From Akkermansiaceae bacterium (lineage in GTDB: Bacteria > Verrucomicrobiota > Verrucomicrobiia > Verrucomicrobiales > Akkermansiaceae): 64,000 nucleotides of DNA. The stretch lies in NCBI GenBank assembly GCA_019634595.1, contig JAHCBC010000004.1, positions 310,001 through 374,000 of the forward strand. Reading direction: 5' to 3'. How positions within the stretch are numbered: position 1 is the stretch's first letter; each line of letters starts with the position of its first letter. Below are positions 15,873 to 23,451 of this stretch, in pieces. The notes under the pieces are model-generated. The model was not told the DNA's origin and ran no database searches. It saw nothing but the letters and a program-made list of their open reading frames with translations. Made by a program: the position numbers and the translations under genes.

Positions 15873-18662
15873 ATGTGCGATGCGCCTCCAAATTCCTGGA
15901 TCTGGTCCCGGACGCATCACGCGCCTGGACGGATCATTGAGGTGGACGAACTTTGGGGACAGCAGCGATACCGGGTTTGGATACCTTCGCTGAATTCCGT
16001 GCTGCTTCACCGACCGGAGGAGATCGACACCGCGGATACCACCACCCGCTCCGACAACAATGCCGGAGCACGGGTGAAATTTGCGGCGGTGGCCGGACGC
16101 GTGCTCGACCTTCTCAACGACGACAAGCTGCTCTCCCCTCTCGACGCGGCGGTGATTCCGCTGCCTCACCAGATCCGGGCCTTGCGCCGAGTGGTAGCGA
16201 ATCCCGGGAAGGTGCGTTACCTGATGGCCGATGAAGTGGGCCTTGGAAAAACCATCGAAGCCGGTCTGGCGATTCGTGAGTTAAAACTCAGGGGAATGAT
16301 CAAGCGGGTGTTGGTGGTAGCTCCGAAGGGGCTGATTCCTCAATGGATCGTGGAAATGAGAGACCGCTTCGGTGAGGATTTTCGCCACTTCGATCCCGGT
16401 CAATTCGACGCCTATCGGCAAATCTCGCAAGAGGAAAACGTGTGGCGCAGCCACGACCGGGTGATTTGTTCGATGGATGGAGTGAAGCCGCTCGACACCC
16501 GCAAAGGGTGGGACCAGGAGCGGATCAATGCCTTCAACCGCGACCGTATCCTCGGACTGGCATCCGCCGGTTGGGACATGATCGTGATCGACGAAGCCCA
16601 TCGCGTGGCCGGCAGTTCCGACACTGTGGCACGCCACGCCATGGCCCGCATGATGGCAGAGGCCGCTCCCTATCTGCTCCTGCTCTCCGCCACACCTCAC
16701 CAGGGAAAGACGGATGCGTTCCAACGCCTGATGTCATTACTCGATGCAGAGGCATTCCCGGACGCTGCATCCGTGAGTCGTGACCGGGTGGCACCCTTCA
16801 TCGTCCGCACGGAGAAACGGCAAGCCATCAACCATGACGGGAGCGCCTTGTTCAAACCCCGCATCACGAAACTGGTTGGCGTGTCATGGGATGGCCATGA
16901 AGCGCAGCGGGAACTTTACGACGCAGTCACGGAATACGTGCGCCAAGGCTACAACCAGGCGATGCTAGAAAAGAAGACCTACATCGGCTTCCTGATGGTG
17001 CTGATGCAGCGTTTGGTTAGCAGCTCGACCCGCGCCATTGCTGCGACCTTGGAGCGCAGGCTTGCGGTCCTGAATGAACCGACCGAACAGATGGAGTTTT
17101 TCCCGGAGGTGGCCGAGTGGAATGAAATGGACGGTCAGGAGCAGCTCGACACGGTCTTGCGCCAGCGCATGAAGGCGATGGACAATGAAAAGGATGAGGT
17201 GCGGCTCCTGCTCGACGCGGCGCGCAAGGTGGAAGCCAATGGCCCGGATGCGAAAGCCCGGACTCTGTTGGAATGGATCTATCGACTGCAGGAAGAGGAG
17301 CAGGACCCGCAACTCAAAGTGCTCATCTTCACCGAGTTCGTTCCCTCCCAGTCGATGTTGGCAGAATTCCTCCAAGCGCGGGGGATGTCCGTGGTATGCC
17401 TGAATGGCAGTATGGGATTGGAAGAGCGGAAGACGGTGCAGAAGCGTTTCTTGGAAGATGTGCGCATCATGATTTCCACCGATGCCGGTGGCGAAGGACT
17501 CAACCTCCAGTTCTGCCACGTCATCATCAACTTCGATCTCGGTTGGCGACCGATGGCGTTGGAACAACGGATCGGCAGGCTCGACCGCATCGGCCAGAAG
17601 CATATCGTCAAAGCGCTGAATTTTCTGTTGGAAGACTCGGTAGAGTTCCGGATTCAGGAAGTGCTGGAAGCGAAGTTGCAAACGATTCTGGAAGAGTTCG
17701 GAGTCGATAAAACCAGCGACCTCCTCGATTCCGTGGAGGGCAATCGCATGTTCGACCGCTTGTTTATCGAAGCTCTGCTTCACCCCGAACGTGTGAACGA
17801 AGAAGCCGACATCATCGCCGATTCCCTGCGGAAGGAATCCGACGAACACCACCACGGGCGGGTGCTTCAGGCGGACGGGGAAATCTCCGGCGCTGAGATT
17901 GGCGCGATTTCAAGTCAGCCGGTGGGTGACCTTCTGGAAATGCTCGTGCGATTCCACGTCGAATCGTCTGGGGGCGAGTTCCGGCGAGGAAGCGGAGGCG
18001 AAACGCTGGTCCGCTGGCCGGACGAAGATCAGGTCGAGCAGGTGAGGTTTCCAGGTGCTCGCGAGGAGGCTGACGGTATCCTCCTCACACTGGATCATCC
18101 ACGGATTCGCGGGCTTCTCGGTCGTGCTCCGATCCACGGCAAGGGCGAGCCGATACCCCGTATGAATCTTGCCGCACTACCGCGAACCATCGACGGCTTT
18201 TGGTCGCTCTGGGTATTGAAAATGACATCGTTCGACTTCCGGCGTGCAAAGGTTTTTCCCGTATTCATCAGCCGGGATGGCCGCACTTTCGCGCAAACCG
18301 CACGCCACGTCTGGGAACGACTCGCTTCGCTGGACGTCTCACAAACCGGATGGATCACTGGAACGGATGCCATGGCCTTCCATGACCACTGCTACCGCGC
18401 GGCATCCGAGGAGGGAAAATCTCTCTGGCAGGAGATGGAGCGCCAACACCGGCAACGATGGGAAGACGAAAAAAACCGTGCCCAATATCACTTCATTGCC
18501 CGCCGCCGAATGCTCGGCCAGGTCGGGCTGGCGGAAGTCCGCGGCTACCGCCTGCGACAACTGGAAGCTGAGGAAACCGCACGCATGGCGCAGATCGAAA
18601 GCCAGCGGATTCTGCTCCCCGAGCTTGAGCCTTTGACCATTCTATCCATTGAACCGACGTGA
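15873..18662 (+). CDS. brxHII: SNF2/DEAH-type helicase BrxHII
   Basis: 929 aa superfamily 2 helicase. Walker A motif ADEVGLGKTIEAG lies at about residues 116-128, DEAH at about 238-241, and LLLSATPHQGK follows. The C-terminal RecA domain ends with STDAGGEGLNLQF and the arginine-finger motif EQRIGRLDRIGQ, the pattern of SNF2/RapA-like ATPases. In the BREX-3 gene order the helicase between pglX and pglZ is BrxHII, which matches. It presumably translocates on double-stranded DNA. It begins directly after the TIR stop codon and overlaps pglZ by 4 bp (GTGA). The alternative name DrmD-like helicase was considered; position next to pglZ favours BrxHII. Confidence 0.85.
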   Translation: MCDAPPNSWIWSRTHHAPGRIIEVDELWGQQRYRVWIPSLNSVLLHRPEEIDTADTTTRSDNNAGARVKFAAVAGRVLDLLNDDKLLSPLDAAVIPLPHQIRALRRVVANPGKVRYLMADEVGLGKTIEAGLAIRELKLRGMIKRVLVVAPKGLIPQWIVEMRDRFGEDFRHFDPGQFDAYRQISQEENVWRSHDRVICSMDGVKPLDTRKGWDQERINAFNRDRILGLASAGWDMIVIDEAHRVAGSSDTVARHAMARMMAEAAPYLLLLSATPHQGKTDAFQRLMSLLDAEAFPDAASVSRDRVAPFIVRTEKRQAINHDGSALFKPRITKLVGVSWDGHEAQRELYDAVTEYVRQGYNQAMLEKKTYIGFLMVLMQRLVSSSTRAIAATLERRLAVLNEPTEQMEFFPEVAEWNEMDGQEQLDTVLRQRMKAMDNEKDEVRLLLDAARKVEANGPDAKARTLLEWIYRLQEEEQDPQLKVLIFTEFVPSQSMLAEFLQARGMSVVCLNGSMGLEERKTVQKRFLEDVRIMISTDAGGEGLNLQFCHVIINFDLGWRPMALEQRIGRLDRIGQKHIVKALNFLLEDSVEFRIQEVLEAKLQTILEEFGVDKTSDLLDSVEGNRMFDRLFIEALLHPERVNEEADIIADSLRKESDEHHHGRVLQADGEISGAEIGAISSQPVGDLLEMLVRFHVESSGGEFRRGSGGETLVRWPDEDQVEQVRFPGAREEADGILLTLDHPRIRGLLGRAPIHGKGEPIPRMNLAALPRTIDGFWSLWVLKMTSFDFRRAKVFPVFISRDGRTFAQTARHVWERLASLDVSQTGWITGTDAMAFHDHCYRAASEEGKSLWQEMERQHRQRWEDEKNRAQYHFIARRRMLGQVGLAEVRGYRLRQLEAEETARMAQIESQRILLPELEPLTILSIEPT

Positions 18663-20620
18663 GTAGTTTTGAGGAATATCTGATAGCGAAGATCCACCCC
18701 GAGGTTTCCCCCTTGTGGGCGGTGGCTGATGGTGACGGATTGTTCCGGAACGACGAGGTGGATCGCCTGCTGGTTCACCGCGGGGCTGAAGTCATTGTCT
18801 ATGATGACCCGATGGCGTTCCGCTTCCGCTACGAGCACCAGATTCGCCCGCGGCTGGAATCCGGCGATCCCGGCTGTCATGTGATCGTGGTTGATCCCGG
18901 AACCGATGGCCTGCGTTGCCTGCCAGCCGACATCTACTCTGCCACCCGACACATCGAGATCGCGCTCGGGGATGTTTTTCCAACTCTTTCCCGCAAGGTG
19001 TTGCGGGAACTCGAACCGGCGGTTCTATCAAACCTTTGGGAAAAGAAAGCGCAGTTTCCCAGCACCGTTCTCGGTGACCGCGATACTGCGGACCTGGTTC
19101 TGCGAATCGCCTACCGCATTGAAACAACTTTCCTCAGCAGTTTTCAGGATTTGGTTCAAGTCCTGGTGATCCTTCACTTTGAAGGGAAACGGATTCCAGA
19201 AAGTCTCGCCGCACGCCTCGAACAAGCTGCGGGGCCGTTATACGCCAATCCATCCGGCCTGCACGATTTGATCCGAAACCCTGGGGTGTTCTGGCAGTTC
19301 ATGCAATCACGATGGGAGGGATGGCTCATGCCACGGCCCGACAGTCATGTCGAGGATTTGGCGACGGCGGACTTCACCTTCGAAGATCAGCGGCTTCGCG
19401 TTTGGATGGATAACCTTTTCCTCGAAGGATTTATGATACCTGTTCCGGCAACAGGGGAGAAACTACCACAAGCATGGTGCAAGGTGGGAGTGGCGTCCGG
19501 GAAGCGGGAAATCGAGACATCGGAATTGGAGAATCAACGGAGAAAATTGTTCGCGGAGATGCCGCAGCAGGATGCCGGTTATCAGGATTGGCTCCGCTTT
19601 GCGATGCGCTATTCGACGCACATTGCCTCAACCTTCTCCAGAGACAACACTGTTGAAGAAGCATCAGCATTTTGGAATGAGTTTTGGGAACCTGTGGACG
19701 GTCGATTCAGCGAGTTTATCCATTCCAGACTTGAGAGCCTTTGCAATCTTCCCCCATCGCGACCTGTGCTGGCGCATCATGTCGCCCAGTTCCTTGCTCG
19801 TCGTGTCAAAGCGGGCAAGAAAGTTGCCTTGCTTATTCTCGACGGCTTATCGTTGGCTCAATGGAAAATCCTTCGCCGTGAGATCGAACTCACGGTACCG
19901 GATCTCTGTTTTTCGGACGACGCCTGTTTCACAATGATTCCCAGCGTCACGAACGTCGGGCGGCAGACTCTTCACGCTGGGGAGCTGCCCGTGTTTTTTC
20001 AATCGACCATCGACAGGACAGATCTCGACGCAAAGCGTTGGAAGACTTTCTGGGACGGCGCATGTAGCCGGCCGATGCGCTCAGCGCATTTGAATATTGA
20101 GGGTAGCGACTCCGATTTGGCGGCTGCGGTGGATGTAATCGAAAGCGGAGCCGTGGCGGTTGCAATCACCGTGAGGATGCCTGACGACATCGTCCATGGC
20201 GCAACTATTGGCTGGAGGGGAATCACCGAACAACTCAAAATCTGGAGCCGCCAGCAGTTCTTGATCAAAACCATCCAAACGATACTCGATTCCGGCTACG
20301 AACTCCATCTGACATCCGATCACGGAAATCTTGAGGCACGCGGCGAGGGATCACTGTCTCAGGGCGTGCTGGTGGATCGTTCCGGGCAACGAGTGAGAAT
20401 CTACAGAGATGCGACGATATTTTCACATTCCGCCGCCCAGCTCGTTGGCAGGACGCAAGCGATTCACACCAACATGCTGCCACCTGATTACTTGCCATTG
20501 CTTCACACCGGGCGCGGTGCTTTCGTTCCTGTCGGCCAGACCATCGTTTGCCACGGTGGCACAAGCTTAGATGAAATGGTCATACCGTTCATTGAAATCT
20601 CACGCACGAAAACCTCATGA
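18659..20620 (+). CDS. pglZ: BREX alkaline-phosphatase-superfamily protein PglZ
   Basis: 653 aa, start GTG at 18659 overlapping the helicase stop. The PglZ domain lies in the C-terminal half. A metal-site strand LLILDGLSLAQW sits near residue 395, followed by MIPSVTNVGRQTLHAGELPVFF, and TSDHGNLEARGEG near residue 555. These give the Asp and His residues expected of an alkaline-phosphatase-like fold. PglZ is the hallmark gene of all BREX types and is required for defence and for methylation in several systems; its substrate is not settled. The N-terminal half (about 1-380) is mostly helical. The stop overlaps brxA by 4 bp. No frame damage is seen. Confidence 0.92.
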   Translation: MSSFEEYLIAKIHPEVSPLWAVADGDGLFRNDEVDRLLVHRGAEVIVYDDPMAFRFRYEHQIRPRLESGDPGCHVIVVDPGTDGLRCLPADIYSATRHIEIALGDVFPTLSRKVLRELEPAVLSNLWEKKAQFPSTVLGDRDTADLVLRIAYRIETTFLSSFQDLVQVLVILHFEGKRIPESLAARLEQAAGPLYANPSGLHDLIRNPGVFWQFMQSRWEGWLMPRPDSHVEDLATADFTFEDQRLRVWMDNLFLEGFMIPVPATGEKLPQAWCKVGVASGKREIETSELENQRRKLFAEMPQQDAGYQDWLRFAMRYSTHIASTFSRDNTVEEASAFWNEFWEPVDGRFSEFIHSRLESLCNLPPSRPVLAHHVAQFLARRVKAGKKVALLILDGLSLAQWKILRREIELTVPDLCFSDDACFTMIPSVTNVGRQTLHAGELPVFFQSTIDRTDLDAKRWKTFWDGACSRPMRSAHLNIEGSDSDLAAAVDVIESGAVAVAITVRMPDDIVHGATIGWRGITEQLKIWSRQQFLIKTIQTILDSGYELHLTSDHGNLEARGEGSLSQGVLVDRSGQRVRIYRDATIFSHSAAQLVGRTQAIHTNMLPPDYLPLLHTGRGAFVPVGQTIVCHGGTSLDEMVIPFIEISRTKTS

Positions 20621-21345
20621 GCCTGCCATCCGCCCGCCCCATAGCTTTCAATCGACGGCTTCGAGCATCTTGGCTCGAAGAGGGCCTGCGCTTGCGTTCC
20701 GATGGTTTGGACGGCCCGGTATGGGTCGAGAGGATGGAAGAACTGATCAAAGTCGATATTTCAGGCAAGGACAGCATCGCCAAGTCAATGCGCTACCTGC
20801 GACACGTTTGGGCAGATTCCGGCGAAGACGAAGCGATGAGGTCAGAAGCAATCGCGATTTTCCGATCCAGCCCCACAAGTGAAACGGCGATTATTCTATC
20901 TTGGGGCATGGTTATCGCGACCTATCCTTTTCTCAACGACGTCGCCGCCACTGTCGGCAGGATGATCCGTGTGCAACCGGAAGTGAAGTTGGAGCAAATT
21001 CTAAGAAAATTGTCCGAGACGTATGGAGAGAGGGAAACCGTGCGCCGATCCGGTCGCTACGCATTGGGGCTAATTACGGATTTTGGTTTCGTAAAACGAG
21101 CATCGTCGCCCGGGTGTTACGTCCTCGGAAATCCAATCAAGATCGATCCAACGCTATCTGGGTGGTTCGTCCGCTCTTGGTTCAAGGCGCTGGGAAGCAC
21201 TGGAGTGATTGACCGTGTGGGGATGGCTGGAGCTCCTAGTCTGGTATTTTTCGATTCCGCTTCCCTGATCTCGGATGCCATCGAACGCCGTATTCTAGTG
21301 CCAGAGCGGCTCTCTTTCTCTCAAGAAGTTCTCCGGCTCAATTAA
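20617..21345 (+). CDS. brxA: BREX protein BrxA (DUF1819)
   Basis: 242 aa, the size and position of BrxA at the end of a type 3 BREX operon. The start ATG overlaps the pglZ stop (ATGA). The protein is a small helical DNA-binding-type fold with winged-helix-like repeats, e.g. residues 126-162, which include the GRYALGLITDFGF segment. BrxA binds DNA in studied homologues but is not always essential. No rho-independent terminator is visible just downstream. This is the last gene of the same-strand run that begins at 2359. Confidence 0.85.
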   Translation: MSLPSARPIAFNRRLRASWLEEGLRLRSDGLDGPVWVERMEELIKVDISGKDSIAKSMRYLRHVWADSGEDEAMRSEAIAIFRSSPTSETAIILSWGMVIATYPFLNDVAATVGRMIRVQPEVKLEQILRKLSETYGERETVRRSGRYALGLITDFGFVKRASSPGCYVLGNPIKIDPTLSGWFVRSWFKALGSTGVIDRVGMAGAPSLVFFDSASLISDAIERRILVPERLSFSQEVLRLN

Positions 21346-21728
21346 TCTGTAGTTGGAAAATCGAATAACCACGAGGGAAACTCAACCGGCTACTGAAAGC
21401 GAACGGTGAGTTCGCAAAGTTGGATATTTCTCCTCGAAAGTAAGCGAGGAAACGTGCCACCCATGGGGTCGCGTACACTGAAAGAAGAATGCCTCGCAAC
21501 GCACGAAATCGGATCACCCATTCAAGCCGATGTAACGAATGCCGACCACAGTGGAATCGACTGTCAGCACCCCGCCCTATTCCGTGCGGCTACTGAAGCG
21601 GTCTGGCTGGAAGCGCTTACCTCAGGATAAGAACCGCGTGGATGGGGAAAATACTTCCATTCATTTGGAAGACGGGTTTGCACCCAAACTGGAACACGTG
21701 GCTGGCTGCGATGTGAAAGGCTGATCAC
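21346..21728. other. Gene-poor stretch after BREX, no convincing gene
   Basis: 383 bp between brxA and the HTH gene. Two short overlapping frames (21406-21630 and 21539-21724) lack recognisable domains and plausible ribosome-binding sites. The phrase GGCTACTGAAGCGG at about 21,589 echoes GGCTACTGAAAGCG at about 21,389. That suggests a decayed duplicated segment or remnant of element-maintenance genes. I see no RNA gene or clear terminator here. Confidence 0.5.
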
Positions 21729-21944
21729 ATGCAATCACCAGACGCTTCGCCAAAGGGCCACCTGAATACGTCGGCGGAAAATCCAGAGGAACCGTGGATC
21801 AATTCCTACGATGCGTGCCACCATCTCGGGATCTCCATTGCCACCCTCCATCGTTGGGTGAAAAGCGGAAGGCTAAAACCCAAGCGGACACCCGGGGGGG
21901 TGTATCGCTTCCGGCGGTCGGACCTGAACGCCCTCCTACGGTGA
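21729..21944 (+). CDS. Small HTH protein, excisionase/MerR-like (HTH_17)
   Basis: 71 aa. Residues about 24-70 form a MerR/excisionase-type winged helix: SYDACHHLGISIATLHRWVKSG followed by a basic wing RTPGGVYRFRRSDL. Proteins of this size and fold next to an element end act as excisionases (recombination directionality factors) or small regulators. It lies about 200 bp from the tRNA-Leu 3' end and 55 bp from a set of CTGGCAGC boxes, which supports an excision role. No integrase gene is in the window; it would be expected at the far end of the element. Confidence 0.75.
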   Translation: MQSPDASPKGHLNTSAENPEEPWINSYDACHHLGISIATLHRWVKSGRLKPKRTPGGVYRFRRSDLNALLR

Positions 21945-21998
21945 ATCTCCGATTTCCAATCCGGGAAAGAACGCGCCCCGTGAGCACGGATGAAATCG

Positions 21999-22059
21999 GC
22001 TGCCAGCGAAAGCCTGTCGACGCGGAGGTGAGGTTCAAAACTGGCAGCAAACTGGCAGC
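21999..22059. repeat. CTGGCAGC boxes: tandem 11-bp repeat plus inverted copy
   Basis: AAACTGGCAGC occurs twice back to back (22038-22048 and 22049-22059), and the inverted core GCTGCCAG lies at 21999-22006. Three copies of one 8-mer within 61 bp, between an excisionase-like gene and a tRNA 3' end, look like arm-type binding sites for an integrase or excisionase. Function is inferred from layout only. Confidence 0.5.
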
Positions 22060-22087
22060 GGACCTAAAAAAGCCTTCTTCAGAGCAA

Positions 22088-22114
22088 GAAAAAAGGAGGC
22101 TTTAAAAGCCTCCT
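22088..22114 (-). terminator. Rho-independent terminator of tRNA-Leu
   Basis: On the minus strand a perfect 7-bp stem (AGGAGGC / GCCTCCT, 22094-22114) with a 7-base TTTTAAA loop is followed by TTTTTTC. It lies about 25 bp downstream of the tRNA-Leu 3' end and so terminates that transcript. Confidence 0.85.
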
Positions 22115-22138
22115 AATTCCTTTATTCCCAACGAAAAG

Positions 22139-22160
22139 TGCTCGAAAGAGGACTCGAACC
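22139..22160 (-). other. Candidate attachment site: 3' end of tRNA-Leu at element border
   Basis: The T-arm and acceptor 3' strand of tRNA-Leu face the accessory region, the usual attB arrangement for tyrosine-integrase elements. The tRNA gene is intact, as expected if the element brought in a copy of the 3' end. The matching direct repeat would lie at the distal element end outside the window, so this is inferred, not seen. Confidence 0.35.
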
Positions 22161-22220
22161 TCCACAGGTTTCCCTACTAGATCCTTAGTCTAGCGCGTCT
22201 ACCAATTCCGCCATCCGAGC
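22139..22220 (-). tRNA. tRNA-Leu, anticodon AAG
   Basis: An 82-base class II tRNA. The acceptor stem GCTCGGA pairs with TTCGAGC, the discriminator is A (complement of 22139), and no CCA is encoded. The D arm reads GCGGAATTGGTAGACGC. The anticodon stem CTAGA/TCTAG encloses the loop CTAAGGA, so the anticodon is A34-A35-G36 (22186-22184), reading CUU. A long variable arm is followed by a 5-bp T stem with loop TTCGAGT. A73 and the long variable arm fit leucine rather than serine (G73). An A at position 34 is uncommon in bacterial tRNA-Leu and would need deamination to inosine to read CUC. Confidence 0.9.
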
Positions 22221-22376
22221 GTTTCCGGTTGGGTGGGCGGGCACTTGGTAAGTGCCTGCCGGAGCCTTTGCAAGAGAATCTTTGGGTTATTTCCGAAAAA
22301 ATTCCGATCCTGATTTGGCACCGTTACGGCTTGCTTACCAACGCTTCTGCGGAAGCATGGTCCCACCCTTGTATCC

Positions 22377-23441
22377 ATGGACTCCATCCGCGCTGAATCC
22401 ATCGTAAAAACCTTCGGAAAGGTGCAGGCCCTTGATGGCGTCAGCCTCACGGTCCGGCCGGGCGAGCTGTTTTTCCTTCTGGGAGCCTCCGGTTGTGGGA
22501 AGACCACCCTTCTCCGCTGCATCGCCGGTCTGGAAACACCCACCAGCGGAAGGATCTTCTTCGGCGACCGGGAGGTCACGACGATGCCACCACACAAGCG
22601 GGAGGCGGCCCTCGTTTTCCAATCCTACGCATTGTGGCCGCATCTCACCGTGGCCCAGAACATCGCCTTCGGGCTGGAGGAGAGGAAGGTGCCGAAGGCG
22701 GAGATCAAACGGCGGGTGGAGGAAGCACTGGAAATGGTGAAGCTGCCGGGCTTTGGCGGGCGTTCCATCGACCAGATGTCTGGTGGGCAGCAGCAGCGGG
22801 TGTCCCTCGCCCGTGCGTTGGTGGTGAAACCCAAATGCCTGTTGCTTGATGAGCCATTATCGAATCTGGATGCCCAGCTCCGGATCGAGATGCGGCGCGA
22901 GATCCGCAGGATCGTGAAAGAGAATGGCCTGACCGGGATCTATGTCACACACGATCAGGAAGAGGCACTGGCGATGGCGGACCGGATGGCGGTGCTGGAC
23001 CACGGGAGGATCTGCCAGATTGGCACGCCGGAAGAGATCTACCGCTCACCCCATACGGCCCATGTCGCGGGTTTCATCGGTGAGACGAATATCATCGACG
23101 GAGTGGTGGTGGAACAGCGGGCCGGCCACTGCATCGCGAAGACGGATGGCGGGGCCTTGATCGGCAGGATGGGAGATGCCTCATGGAGTCCCGCCACGGG
23201 TGACAGGGTGAGCATTTCCATCCGTCCGGAAGCCTGGCGGCTGAAGCAGGCGGAAGGGGAAAACGTGCTCGCAGGCACGGTGATCGACCGGACCTATCTG
23301 GGCCAGCGCATCCAATACCTGATCGGCACGGCCGTGGGACGGCAAGAGGTGGTGGAGATGAATCCGCAGGTCATGCATGAACCTGGCGCGAATGTCTCCA
23401 TCTCCTGCCGCCATGCGGATGTGATGATCCTGAAACCCTGA
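22377..23441 (+). CDS. ABC transporter ATP-binding protein (FbpC/PotA family)
   Basis: 354 aa. Walker A GASGCGKTT near residue 36, Q-loop FQSYALWPHLT, ABC signature MSGGQQQRVSLARAL, Walker B LLLDEPLSNLD, and the switch His in VTHDQEEALAMA are all present. A C-terminal TOBE/OB regulatory domain (about 240-350) is typical of the CUT1/FbpC/PotA group that powers import of iron(III), polyamines or small organics. It is followed after 10 bp by a binding protein and then a fused permease, so it is the energising subunit of a complete importer. Iron is the best guess because of the FbpA-like partner and double-domain permease; the substrate is not proven. Confidence 0.9.
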   Translation: MDSIRAESIVKTFGKVQALDGVSLTVRPGELFFLLGASGCGKTTLLRCIAGLETPTSGRIFFGDREVTTMPPHKREAALVFQSYALWPHLTVAQNIAFGLEERKVPKAEIKRRVEEALEMVKLPGFGGRSIDQMSGGQQQRVSLARALVVKPKCLLLDEPLSNLDAQLRIEMRREIRRIVKENGLTGIYVTHDQEEALAMADRMAVLDHGRICQIGTPEEIYRSPHTAHVAGFIGETNIIDGVVVEQRAGHCIAKTDGGALIGRMGDASWSPATGDRVSISIRPEAWRLKQAEGENVLAGTVIDRTYLGQRIQYLIGTAVGRQEVVEMNPQVMHEPGANVSISCRHADVMILKP

Positions 23442-23451
23442 TGTCACCACG

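Noticed and set aside
21406..21630. Short frame of 74 aa after brxA
   Set aside because: GTG start without support, no recognisable domain, overlapping a second equally weak frame.
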